This document shows positions 1 through 10,407 of a stretch of DNA of 64,000 bases, piece by piece. The DNA lies in contig NC_066342.1 in NCBI RefSeq assembly GCF_022539315.1, positions 16,323,346 through 16,387,345 on the forward strand, in the 5' to 3' direction. Position 1 is the stretch's first letter, and every line of letters starts with the position of its first letter. Source of the stretch: Serinus canaria (lineage: Eukaryota; Chordata; Aves; Passeriformes; Fringillidae). Position numbers and translations under genes: made by a program. The notes beneath the pieces were generated by a model that ran no database searches, had not been told where the DNA came from, and was given only the letters and a program-made list of their open reading frames with translations.

Positions 1-175
1 GGTAGAATTTATTTAAATTGGGTTTTGTTTTTTTCTCTTAATAAATTTTTGATATGTATTATCAGGATTTTGGTTTTGTTTATTATATGTAGGGGTTCTA
101 GATTGGGTAGGGTTTATTTGGTTGGTAGAGTTTTGGTTGTTAATTAATTGGGCAGTTTTTGTTAGGTATTTTTGA
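1..175 (-). pseudogene. Hyperedited ERVL integrase C-terminal fragment
   Basis: Read on the minus strand, this matches the C-terminal integrase region of ERVL copy B (about 29845-29995) in order, with nearly every G replaced by A. The plus strand accordingly has very few C bases. The implied peptide is rich in Asn, Gln, Lys, Thr and Ile, as expected when Gly, Asp, Glu, Arg and Trp codons lose their G. It is a dead fragment that continues beyond the left edge of the window. The alignment was made by eye; the assignment rests on matching spacing and conserved C and T positions. Confidence 0.8.
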
Positions 176-487
176 TTTGCTGGAGTACTTGTGTAATAAC
201 AACTGAAGAAAGCCATGAGACTAGCAGTCTGGATAAAGAAGATGTATAAGCAGTTAGAAAATAAAAGGTAGGATCCTGAAGACACGTGTCTTTTAGGTGA
301 TCACACAAAGAGATAATAAAACATATGCAAGCCAGCTGTAAATGCTATAACAATACCTTATAAATAATTCTTATCACAAAAATCATTGAGTTCACAGTAT
401 ATAATCAGTATATCAGCAGCAAGTATTTGAAGGGGTTAAAACAACATTTTTCAAACATTCATGTCATCTTAAGAACAGTCTTGAAAG
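176..487. other. Normal-composition block inside the hyperedited ERVL fragment
   Basis: About 310 bp with ordinary base composition separate the two edited pieces. Its minus strand does not resemble the roughly 290 bp of integrase core (about 29545-29840 in copy B) that should lie here. On the minus strand it could be bounded by TGTTCTTAAG and CTCCAGCA, so an inserted LTR with a target deletion is possible, but no target-site duplication was found. Origin unresolved. Confidence 0.5.
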
Positions 488-1092
488 ACTTTTTTATTTA
501 ACTTTTTTAAAGGTGGTTTTTTATTATTGTGAGTATATAGAGTTTATTTTGGTGTATTTGGGGTAGTGTGATGCATTTAATTTGTTAGGTTTTTTCATAT
601 TTATATTTAGATTATTTTTTATTATATTAGAGGGGTTTTAGTTGTTTGGTTTGTTTGATTATAGTATATGTTTTATAGTTATGGATAATTTGTAAAATGT
701 TGTTTATAGTTAGAATTATTTTTGGTTTTGTTTATTTATAGGTAGTATTTTTATTTTCATGATTTGAGGTATTGAGTTTATTTCGTTAGGGTTTTTTGTG
801 TTGTTAATTTAGGTGTATTTTGATATTTTTATTTTTGTAGTTTGATTTATTTGTTGATTGTTTTGGTGTCTTTTATTAGTTTTAGTTTTGAGGATATGGG
901 TATTTATATGGTGAATTCTTATTTTCGGTTTATTTTTATGATGTGATAGGAATTGTTAGTGAAAAGTGTGTAGTGTGTTTCTTTAGTTGGTAGCTGATTG
1001 TATGGTGGAGTTTCTTTAGTATGTTATTTGGTTTTGTTTTTCTTTGTTAGTGAGATTAAATATTTTATATTTTGGTTAGTTTGTAATTATTG
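488..1092 (-). pseudogene. Hyperedited ERVL RNase H-integrase fragment
   Basis: On the minus strand this aligns co-linearly with about 28665-29540 of ERVL copy B: the end of the reverse transcriptase connection, RNase H and the start of integrase, with an internal shortening. G has become A at almost every site. For example, the reference segment at 29305-29322 has its edited counterpart at 735-752, reading AAAAATACTACCTATAAA on the minus strand. By my count 541-1080 contains about 11 C on the plus strand, roughly 2 percent. The change is one-sided; C and T of the coding strand are largely kept. That pattern is typical of cytidine deamination of minus-strand cDNA. The edited sequence stops sharply near 1092 against unedited GC-rich sequence. 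Confidence 0.85.
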
Positions 1093-2083
1093 TTTTTTCT
1101 CAGAATCTGGAACAACCACCCAACTCTTCCCTGTGTTCCCCCCCCACCCCCCTCCTCATCTATGGCGTCGATAATTCCATTCTCGGGCATCCTCATCTTC
1201 TATAGCAAGTCCCAATTCCCCATTTCCAGAGCTCTCAATTTGACAGATTCCCAAAAACGTCCCGGGCGCTTTGGTCGCACTGTCGCCTGACACGGCGGCA
1301 GAGTCCACAGGTGGCTCTGGGGCGATCTCGGAGCACGTCGGTGCCGGCGCTCAACTGCCAGGCCACTCTCCAGCTGCGGGACACGCTGTGGATCTTCTTC
1401 CTTGTCACTGTCCGCGTCCCGTGGCAACGGCACACGGGACAGCCTGAAGGAGGCGGGGGACGGCGGGCCAGCTGGAAACGCCGAGGCGAAGGGGGATAGC
1501 CATGGCGGGCACTGCGGTCGGCGACGACGAAACGGCAGAAGGCACGGTGCCCGCAGTTCTGCATGCGGCAGAGGGAGGACGTGGTGCAGCCGCGTGCGCT
1601 GATCTCGCAGATGGGAACGGAGGGGTTGAAGGGACAGCGGCTCCGGCCGCGTCACCTGTCTGCGGTGGGGGCTCTCCCGCCGCCTCCTGCGATGCAGAGG
1701 AAGGAGGGGCCGAAGGGGGGAACGAAGATGTCTGCCACAACGGCTCCGCCGCATCCGCTTGAGACGCAGAGAGAAGGGAGCGGGGGGAGCGAACGGAGGA
1801 GTACGCTCGGCGATTTCCGGCTGGGGCTCTCACGGGGAGAGGGACACCCCAGGAGAACGCAATCTCGGGGCGAGGGATAGATTTTACGAGCAATGTTGGT
1901 GTCTTTCAGGCTTCCGGGCGAAGCCGAGGGAGCCCCGTCAGTCCCGCCTCCCTCCGGTATGTCAGTGTCTATAGAAGGATCGTCCTTGCCCTCTGACTCC
2001 CCCATATCCGTATCGACCTCCCCCGGGGTCCAGTACTGTTCTGATACAGCAATTCTTATGGGCTGTAATGCGTCCTTCCACAC
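1093..2083 (-). pseudogene. Possible gag leader of element F
   Basis: This GC-rich stretch follows an LTR and primer site on the minus strand, where gag is expected. An ATG at 2083 opens 143 codons rich in Asp, Glu, Gly, Ser and Pro, and overlapping minus-strand frames further down are rich in Pro and Ala, like the linker regions of retroviral Gag. I find no capsid homology region and no zinc knuckle, and no single frame crosses the interval, so it is truncated or frameshifted. The function is assigned from position only. It ends abruptly at the hyperedited ERVL fragment near 1092. Confidence 0.35.
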
Positions 2084-2390
2084 ATAAAGGACAATTTATT
2101 CCTCTGTAGAGGTTTGATTCCCCATCTTGAAGGGAACCTCTTCCCAGCAGCCTGTCTAAGCAGTGGTTTGATCCGAAACAAACTCTCGCGTGCTGGGGAC
2201 CCGTCCTAAGTAGCGTCTAGGCTGGTTCCACTACCCGTGGTAACAAAAGACTAGCCCCCTCTGGGAGGGCGCGGGGGAAATCACCGTACCTCTCGTTTCG
2301 GAGGAAGGAGGGCAATTCCAAGTCTTCAGTCTTGGCTGCAATGACGTCGGAGATTACCGGACTCTTGTTCGTCAGTCTCGGCTGCACAGA

Positions 2391-2406
2391 ACGGCGGGGT
2401 CCACCA
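2391..2406 (-). other. Primer-binding site of element F, tRNA-Trp-like
   Basis: The minus strand reads TGGTGGACCCCGCCGT two bases after the LTR end. It resembles the tRNA-Trp primer site of alpharetroviruses with one extra base and one or two mismatches. This supports the LTR call and its minus orientation. Confidence 0.5.
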
Positions 2407-2408
2407 GA

Positions 2409-2739
2409 TGTCGCTCTTGTATTAAGGACCGATGAATGAAGCGAGACAGACTCCTAGGTTCTCAGAAGGCATAATGCGAAATTTATTAGACTTACATTCT
2501 TTTATAGACAATTCCGACAAAGCTGAACCTGACTGGCCCTTAATCAACACTCCTCATACCATTGGCTAATTAGGAACAACACCCTTCTCATAAACATCTT
2601 TACAAGTAAACAATGCATTCAAAACACCAGCTACAAAGATTAAAGATTGTTTTAATTCTTTCTCTGAACTTTCTCAAAACTTCACAGAACAATGCCTGGG
2701 AAAGTTTATCTGACTCTTTCTTTTACCAGACTGTCAGCA
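2409..2739 (-). mobile_element. LTR of element F (about 331 bp)
   Basis: The plus strand runs from TGTCGCTCTTG to CTGTCAGCA, giving TG...CA ends. A reversed polyadenylation signal lies in the GCGAAATTTATTAG stretch near 2480. Its length, general content and neighbouring Trp-like primer site resemble alpharetroviral LTRs of about 330 bp. Similar-sized LTRs occur at 9051-9391, 55924-56260 and 61506-61848. Nothing is recognised in the 137 bp between this LTR and copy A. Confidence 0.6.
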
Positions 2740-2876
2740 TCCCCATCCCTCTGCTTTTGCTGTGGTCTTGTCTTGACCCTGACCAAAACACGTGTCAAAC
2801 GATTTTGTGGCCTGCAGCATTTAGATCAATCTCATTGATTTTAATAGAGCTGTTGTGTTTTATTATGTTCCAACTT

Positions 2877-3543
2877 GTCCTGGGGTGACTTTATGATGCT
2901 GAATTGTATCCCCATTCATCTGTTTAGCCCAGAAATAAGTTTTGTGCCTTTAAAACTAGACCTGAAAGTGAAGAGGGGGAGAAGGAGAAGCGGTAGAATG
3001 TCTGAGGCGGTTGTATTCAAAAACATTAGAGATAAGAGCTTTCCTTCTCACAGACTGTGTTGTCTGCAGTACAGATATGCTGGAGAGAACTCTCCTTTTC
3101 TTTTAGTTAGCTTCTTTTTTTTTTGCTAGCCGATGCAGAGAAGTTTGCTGGACTGTGTTTTTTCTTTTTCTTGGAACTGTTCAAGCCTGCTCTGGACTGA
3201 AAACCCAGAGCACTGGAAGCTCACATCTGTGGCCCACCAGGGCCTGGAACACTGCATTTTCCAGTGCAAGAAGGACTGATAAAAGACTGAGCGAGATGAC
3301 CTATACCCCACGAAAATGACTTTCTGAATTTGCCATCACTTCAGAACAGCAAGGGGTTTTATTGTTTAATATTGTTCATTTTTTAAATGCTTGTGAATAT
3401 TTTGCTTGTTAAATAAACAGTTTTTTCCACTTTTCTCCAAGGAAATCTTTTCCCGAACCAGTTGGGGGAGGGGCCACTTGAATTTGCTTTCTAGAGGGAC
3501 CCCATTTGGAGGTTTCCTTCCAAATTTGCCCTAAACCAGGACA
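2877..3543 (+). mobile_element. 5' LTR of ERVL copy A
   Basis: It begins TGTCCTGGGGTGAC and ends ACCAGGACA, with matching inverted termini. A polyadenylation signal (AAATAAACAG) lies near 3410. It is homologous to the LTRs of copy B and to solo LTRs at 11897-12547 and 37582-38256, but lacks the long C run of copy B. Confidence 0.9.
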
Positions 3544-3554
3544 AATACATTTAT

Positions 3555-3572
3555 TGGCGCCCAACACATGGC
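3555..3572 (+). other. Primer-binding site of ERVL copy A
   Basis: TGGCGCCCAACACATGGC lies 11 bases after the LTR end. It is a decayed form of the perfect tRNA-Lys1,2-type site in copy B at 24892-24909. Confidence 0.75.
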
Positions 3573-3770
3573 TCGAGAAAATGGAAAAAACCTGTACTGA
3601 TTGCATTTTGGTTGTACTTACTCTGTATTGGGATAAAGCAGTCAGTAGCCATGTTGCTTGAATTCCTCATGTCTCTCTGGATGGAGGCCTTCGTGTGTCT
3701 CTGGTCCCTAGGCTTTTCTGAGGTTTTAATACCTTTCTAGTCCCTAGGCTTATTTTCTTATATGAAATAG

Positions 3771-4076
3771 ACAGTGTTGTCCCTAACACATAGTTTTTAC
3801 AGTAAAGGGCCACGGATTAGAATAGCTATTGTGCTGGGCTTGGTGATAATGATTTATAGGGAGTTTACAAAGGTACTGGGGTTTGTTCAAGATATGAATA
3901 GCTTATGGTTTCTTTGTCCTAACCGGCGTCCTAGTTCCAGTGGCATATTTTGGGGGTTCATTAGTAATTGCACCCAGTTTGTTAGAGGGGGAGCAGGGGA
4001 TGAGGCTTTTCAGCCTTTGCTTTCCTTCTTCTTTTATGAATCTAAGTCACTTTTTGAGAATATTCATTTCCCCTGA
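3771..4076 (+). other. Open pre-gag leader frame, copy A
   Basis: About 100 codons stay open between the primer site and gag. The encoded segment is hydrophobic around RIAIVLGLVIMIY and ends near FFFYESKSLFENIHFP. Copy B keeps the homologous frame open and in the same phase relative to its gag start, despite a difference of about 15 codons and many substitutions. An upstream 2-base difference breaks the frame before 3771 in this copy. No known family is recognised; it could be non-coding leader that is open by chance. Confidence 0.4.
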
Positions 4077-4147
4077 ATATTAAAGAGACCACCTTCCTGG
4101 TACTTAATCTGGTAAGCTTCCTCTATGTAGAATGCAGCTTCTCTAGA

Positions 4148-5620
4148 ATGAGGCCTGAGATGTTCAGAGGAGCTGATGAGACCCCTGACCCAGAAGTAGA
4201 CCCAGGCATGGAAAATTCTGAGTGGTGTGGAGAATGGGAGGATATGGGCCAAACCCTGAAGGAATTTTCTGACCCTGTAGACTGTGACTTTCCCCATGAA
4301 CAAATACAGAACCCAGCTGAGGTGGGGAAATACCTGAAAAAGAAGTGCCATGATGACTGGAAGGAGAAAAAGATCATTGCAATAATCTGGGCCCTGGCAT
4401 ATGCTTATCACACATGGCTAGATACTGTAGGGCAGCAGATAGAGGCAGGGGGCAGGGAGATAAATGAGCAGCTACCCCAGTCATTCAGGCTGCAGCCAAC
4501 ACCCCAGTTACTCAGGTTGTAGCTAAACCAGACAGTGAGCCTAAGCCAGCAGCTAAGCCAGAGAGTGAGCCTAAGCCACTGGCAGTCACTACCCCAGGAA
4601 AGAAGCACAAAACCAAAACTGATCGACCAGTGGATGATCATGATCTGGGGGAAGGATCCTCAAAGCCAGCTCCTGACACAAAATTAGAAGTCAAAGCAAC
4701 TGACTCAAAATCAGAAGCCACTACTGAGTCCTTTTCCCTGAAGGACCTTCGTGGCCTGAGAAAGAATTGCACTCAATGACCTGATGAATCTACAACTAGT
4801 TGGTTAGTCTGTCTTTGGGATGCTGCTGGTGAGGCTACAATTCTGGATGGTACTGACATGAGGCATTTGGGATCCCTGACATGTGATCCGGTTATGGACC
4901 AAGGAATGATGGGGGGGGTAACCTTCACAGTCTCTGGGTACGGATCTTGGGAAATGTGGCACAAAGATATCTGTGTGCAGATGATCTCTATATGCAGCAA
5001 ACCCAGTGGAAGACCATAGAACAAGGTATTCAGTGCTTGAGAGAAATGGCAGTGGTAGAGATTGTCTTCTCAGATGACCTAGACACTAAATCCAGACTTG
5101 GTACCATGCACTTCCATGATGTGACGAAAACTTGTAGGACATGGCCCACAAGAATACGCTTCTGCTTTAGCAAAAAGGAAGTGGGATGGCAGGGAAGAGA
5201 CCATGCTTGATATGGCAAAGAAGCCCCGAGAATAAGCAGATGCTCTGCATGGCCCAACACATGCAAGAATTGCTGCTGTGGAAACATGTCTGTAGAAATT
5301 AGAAGATAAGATAGAGAAGAATGGCAAGAAACTCAGATTAAAAAGGGCCTTCTCCAAATCTTGGCAGTACAGATTAGAGGTTGTGGTACCAAACATAGAC
5401 GTTCCCCAGATAGGGAGAGAAGGTACATTCAACAATGTGAGCTGTGGTTCTTCCTGCGTGATTGCGGAGAAAACATGAGGAGATGGGATGGAAAATCTAC
5501 TGCTGCTCTGGCACAACAGGTGCTTGAATTGAAGGACAGCAAGACTCAGAGAAGAAGTTCCACTAAAAAGGAAGCAGCTCCAGTAGCCTGTAGCTGAACT
5601 GCCAGGTATCATGATGATGA
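4148..5620 (+). pseudogene. gag: gag of ERVL copy A, broken
   Basis: The first 124 codons from the ATG at 4148 match the gag start of copy B, including an acidic N-terminus and a KEFSDPVDCDFPHEQIQNP segment. A stop at about 4520 ends the frame. Downstream, in other frames, come the homologue of the SFSLKDLRGL region and a segment with LWFFLRDCGENMRRWDG near 5440-5490. I see no CCHC zinc knuckle. Gag would form the virus-like particle; this one is disabled by several stops and shifts. Confidence 0.7.
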
Positions 5621-6507
5621 CAAGTCAAATCCCCTTGAAGGAAGCTCTAAGACATACCCAGGGAGGAAGGATAACCAGGCTTAGAGGAGCCCTGCCTCTA
5701 GCCAGGTAGAGGCTAGGGAAAACCATGTTTTCTGGACTGTGTGGATTCATTGGCCTGGCACATCCAAACCACAAAAATATGAGGCCTTGGTCGACACTGC
5801 TGCGGAGTACACAATAATCCCATCAAGACATGTGGGGGAAGAATCTGTTTCTATTGCTGGTGTGACAGGGGGATCACAAGATTTTACTTTGGTGGAAGCT
5901 GATGTGAGCCTGACTGGAAATGAGTGAAAGAAACACCCTGTTGTGACTGGCCCAGAGGCCCCATGCATTTTGGGCACAGACTTCCTCCGAAGTGGGTATT
6001 TCAAAGACCCAAAAGGACTCAGGTGGGCATTCGGGTTAGCGGCTGTAGACACAGAAGATGTTAAGCATTTGAACACCTTGCCTGGACTATCAGAAAACCC
6101 ATCTGCAGTAGGACTCCTGAAGGTGGAAGAGCAATAAGTATCAATTGCCACTTCCACAGTGCATTGCCGACAGTACAGAACAACTTGAGATGCTGTGACT
6201 CCCATCCACAAGATGATCCATGAGCTGGAGAGCCAAGGGGTGGCCAGCAAAACCCACTCACCCTTCAACAGTCCCATTTGGCCTGTGCGTAAATCTGAAG
6301 GAGAACGGAGATTGACTGTGGACTGTCATTCGTGCTTTGAATGAAGTGACTGAGCACTGAGCGCTGCTGTGCCAGGCATGTTGGAGCTCCAGTATCAGCT
6401 GGAGTCCAAGGCAGCGAAGCGGTATGCCACTACTGACATTGCCAATGCATTTTCCTCCATTCCTCTGGCAGCAGAATGCAGGCCTACATTTGTCTTCATG
6501 TGGAGGG

Positions 6508-6956
6508 TGACGCCTTAAGTTTTAGCTTTCATATTTTTCAGATTCTGTACTGCCTTAGTGTGTAACTCTGAACTTCAAATTAAGTTCTCGTCACAGTATA
6601 GTTAGACAAAACTATCCTTTTCCAGCTTGAGACTCAAGGACAACCGTTGCAGCCTTCAGGCCCAAAAAGCATAAAAAATGGTGAATTGAAGAAAGCAACC
6701 AGGAGGATGGAACTTCATAACCTGAAGATGTAATTGGACAATTAACCCCAATATGTTAATGGACCAAAACTTATAAAAGTGTGAAAACTCGTGACCATCG
6801 TCCATCTTGCATCCATCTTGGGTCCATCTTGGGCAGAGCCCTGGCCAGGATCTTGTACTGCCCAGGGTGTATCCTTGTAAGGCCTTTTAATAAATACCTA
6901 CTTTATTCTTTTAACTCTGTCTAGCCTCTGTTCTAGGTAAGCCTTACAAGGCATCA
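6508..6956 (+). mobile_element. Solo LTR inserted in copy A reverse transcriptase
   Basis: It runs from TGACGCCTTAAG to TACAAGGCATCA with inverted ends (TGAYGCCTT), a TATAAAAG box near 6771 and AATAAA near 6889. Removing it rejoins the TGGAGGGGAGTGCAG target seen in copy B, with a short G-run duplication. A 4-bp duplication fits class I (ERV1) integration. Confidence 0.85.
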
Positions 6957-7154
6957 GGGGAGTGCAGAACACCTGGAACCAATTGCCCCAGGGCATGGAA
7001 GCACAGTCCTACCCTCTGCCATGGAGTGATCCAGACTGCACTAGAAAAGGGTGAGGCTCCAGAACATCTGCAGTACATTGATGACATAATTGTGCGGGGG
7101 AACACAGCAGCAAAAGTGTTTGAGAAAGAAGAGAAAAACATACAGATTATCCTG

Positions 7155-7742
7155 TGCTTGTTTTCTGCTCCCTCTTTCTACCTCTGTTGAGGTCGGGATT
7201 GAAGGCACTTGAGATGATATTTTGCGTTCAGACTCAGGTGTTTATTGTTTCTTATCAATGTTACAGTCTCACAGCAGTGAGTTCTGCAGTCTTTCATTAG
7301 TAAGGCACAAAATGGCTAACTAACTCTTGTTACAAGGTCTTTTAAGGCTAAACTATCCAATTAAGAAATGACACCTAAATTATTTTCCCTTTTAACCCAC
7401 TAACTGATCACTTGAAGCCTGCAATGCAGACTTTTCTGTCCAGTTACAAAATACCACCCAAATCCATGAAGAAGAAGGAAGAAGAATGGAAAGAACAACC
7501 TTTCTCTGCCTCAAAACCTTCATCTTGCTTCATATTTATTTCTATATTCTAAAACCCCAAACTCTAAGTTTTCCACCCCATGATATTATACAATTCTTAC
7601 CAACTACACACCTGTAATCCCAGTGTTATCAATCAATTTTGGAAGCTTGTTCCATGGCATCAGGTCAAATGCAGCGCTCTCCTAGGGGTCAGTGCCTGTC
7701 AGCACAGAAAGTTTAAAATTCTCAGCACCCAGGGTTCCAACA
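7155..7742 (-). mobile_element. Solo LTR (minus) in copy A reverse transcriptase
   Basis: Its minus strand starts TGTTGGAACCCTGGGTGC, a common avian LTR start. The flanks ATCCTG (7149-7154) and CTCCTG (7743-7748) look like a 6-bp target duplication with one change. It is homologous, in the same orientation, to the LTR at 32081-32656. A reversed polyadenylation signal lies near 7240. Confidence 0.85.
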
Positions 7743-8479
7743 CTCCTGGAAGCCAGCTTCACCATCAAGAAGAGCAAAGTTAAGGGACCTGGTAGAGATA
7801 CAGTTCCTGGGAGTAAAGTGGAGAGATGGATGGCGTCAGATTCCCATCGATGTCATCAATAAGATCACAGCTATGTCTTCACCAACCAATAAGAAGGAAA
7901 CACAAGCTTTCTTAAGTGCCATAGGCTTTTGGAGAATGCATATTCCAGAATACAGTCAGATCGTGAGCCTTCTTTACCTGGTTACCCGCAAGAAGAATGA
8001 TTTCCACTGGGGCCCTGAGTAGCAACAAGCCTTTGCCCAGATCAAGAAGGAGATCGCTCATGCGGTAGCCCTTAGCCCAGTCAGGACAGGACCAGATGTG
8101 AAGAACGTGCTCTACTCCGCAGCTGGGAGCCATGGTCTGTCCTGGAGCTTTTGGCAAAAGGTGCCTGGGGAGACTCGAGGCCGACCACTTGGATTTTGGA
8201 GTTGAAGCTACAGAGGGTCTGAAGCCAACTACACTCCAACAGGGAAGGAAATTTTAGCAGCCTATGAAGGAGTCCAAGCCACCTCAGAGGTAATAGGAAC
8301 TGAAGCACAACTCCTCCTGGCACTCCGACAACTGGTGCTGGGGTGGATGTTCAAAGCAAAGGTTCCCTCTACCCACCATGCCACCAATGCCACATGGAGC
8401 AAGTGAATTGGTCTCATCACACAGTGTGCCCGTATCGAAAAATAATTACAAATTGTATGAAAGTGAAAACTTTGGTCTC

Positions 8480-10236
8480 ACTGACGAAGAGGAGCAAAAA
8501 CAAGCGACACATGTTGAAGAAGCTCCACCATACAACCAACTGCCAGCAGAAAAAACATGCTACGCTCTTTTTACTAATGCTTCTTGTGGCATCAAAGGGA
8601 TGAAACCAAAGCAGAAAGCAGCCGTATGGAGCCCAACATGACAGGTCGCAGAAGCTACTGAAGGAGAAGGTGGATCAAGCCAATTTGCTGAACTCAAAGC
8701 TGTTCAATTAGCCCTGGGCATTGCTGAAAGTGAAAAGTAGCCAAAGCTCTACCTCTACACTGATTCATGGATGGTAGCCAATGCTCTGTGGGGATGGCTG
8801 GAGAAGTGGAAAAAGGCTAATTGGCAGCATAGAGGAAAACCAATTTGGGCTGCTGAAGAGTGGAAAAACATCGCTACCAGGAGAGAGAAACTATCTGTGA
8901 AAGTCCGCCATGTAGATGCCTGTGTCCCCAAGAGTAGAGCTAATGAGAAGCACCAAAATAACAAGGAGGTAGACCAGGCTGCAAAGACAGAGGTGTCAAA
9001 GATAGACTTAGATTGGCAACACAAGGGAGAGGTTTTCCTAGTTCGATGGGTGTCAGAGCACAGCTGGTCTGTGGCTGGGCAATTAATTCGGCCATAAATA
9101 AGAAACCCAGTTCGGCTAGCCTGGTTCGATAAACAGATCCCTGAGTGGACAATTATAGGATATATTTAAACCCAAACAGGGACTTCACCCAATCACATTC
9201 CATCCTAAGTTGCAGACATCTCACTGGTCAAAGATCTGGGCGGCTTTAAAACACAGACTAATCAGCTGTCTAAGCCTGGGAAATTCAAACTCCCTATATA
9301 AGGAGGGTCAGAAAAATAAAACATGCTGTTGTCACAAGGATCTCTGAGAGTTCGTGTCATCTCTGTCTCCAACCAATGACCCCACGTAACAGATGGGCTC
9401 ATGATGCTTCAGGTCATCAGGATAGAGATGCCACCTATAAGTGGGCTTGAGGCCGAGGGGTAGATTTAACCATGAACAGTATATCTCAGGTTATCCATGA
9501 CTGTGAGATGTGTGCTGCAATCAAGCAGGCCAAGCGGGTGAAACCCCTATGGTGTGGAGGGGGTGGTCCAAATATAAGTATGGAGAGGCCTGGCAGATTG
9601 ACTATATCACACTGCCCCAGACATGCCAAGGTAAGCACCACGTGCTGACAATGGCAGAAGCCACCACGGGATGGTTGGAAACCTACCCTGTGCGTCATGC
9701 TGCTGCCCAGAACACCATCTTAGGTCTTGAAAAGCAAGTCCTTTGGAGGCATATTACCTCCAAGAGGATTGAGTCAGACAATGGGACTCATTTCAAGAAC
9801 AGCCATATCAACACCTGGACTAGGGAACATGGCATTGAGTGGGTATACCATATCCCCTACCACGCACCAGCTGCAGGCAAAGTGGAGAGGTACAATGGAC
9901 TGTTAAAACCCACCTTGAAAGCATTGGGTGGGGGATGGTTCAAAAAATTTGGAGCACTATCTAACAAAAGCCACCTGGTTAGTTAACACCCGAGGTTCCA
10001 CCAATCGAGCAGGCCCTGCCCAGTCTGAGCCCGTGCATACAGCAGATGGAGAAAAAGTCGCAGTGGTACATGTCAGAGGTTTGTTAGGGAAAACAGTTTG
10101 GATCAATTTTGCCTCAAGTACAGACAAACCCATTTGTGGGGTTGTCTTTGCTCAGGGACCAAGTTGCACGTGGTGGATAATGCAGAAAGACAGAACAACA
10201 CGATGTGTACCTCAGGGAGATCTGATTGTTGGGTGA
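8480..10236 (+). pseudogene. pol: RNase H and integrase of ERVL copy A, broken
   Basis: RNase H spans about 8500-8990 and keeps LYTDSWMVANALWGWLEKW. Integrase follows, with the HHCC-type region split by the LTR at 9051-9391. The catalytic core then has QIDYITLPQ, IESDNGTHF and VERYNGLLKP, so the D, D and E positions are present. The reading ends with the C-terminal CVPQGDLIVG before the polypurine tract. About 158 codons of the core (9510-9986) remain open, but the protein as a whole is interrupted. No env or dUTPase follows. Confidence 0.8.
9051..9391 (+). mobile_element. Solo LTR in copy A integrase
   Basis: It begins TGTCAGAGCACAGC and ends CCCACGTAACA, flanked by a perfect 6-bp duplication GATGGG (9045-9050 and 9392-9397). 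TATATAAGG near 9295 and AATAAAAC near 9316 mark promoter and polyadenylation signal. The 341 bp length and 6-bp duplication fit an alpha- or betaretrovirus-like element. Confidence 0.9.
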
Positions 10237-10407
10237 GAACTATGTGTAAATATCACTGTTTGCTGAATGTCACTGCCTTTGTCTGTATATAGCTGTATAC
10301 TGCATATATGTGTATATATATATGTATGTATAAATGTATGTGTGTGTAGAGTTAGAATATATATTAGTTGTGGTAGTAAGCTGATGATATGGGGATAAGG
10401 GATGAAA

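Larger units (their letters stand above)
5730..8480 (+). pseudogene. pol: Protease and reverse transcriptase of ERVL copy A, broken
   Basis: The protease lies at about 5739-6137, with the active-site motif changed to LVDTAAE. It includes the family segment GPEAPCILGTDFLRSGYF. Reverse transcriptase follows: the fingers near 6190-6480, the catalytic YIDD at 7074-7085, and thumb and connection at 7770-8340. Two LTRs split it (6508-6956 between palm motifs, 7155-7742 after YIDD). Both sit exactly at points where copy B is continuous. Multiple stops make it non-functional. Confidence 0.8.

Noticed and set aside
1200..1893. Several overlapping open frames of 60-184 codons on both strands
   Set aside because: All arise from high GC content; they are rich in Arg, Pro and Ala, overlap one another, and at most one minus-strand frame could be gag.
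2740..2876. Possible further LTR sequence of element F
   Set aside because: No second TG...CA pair or homology to other LTRs was found; left unassigned.
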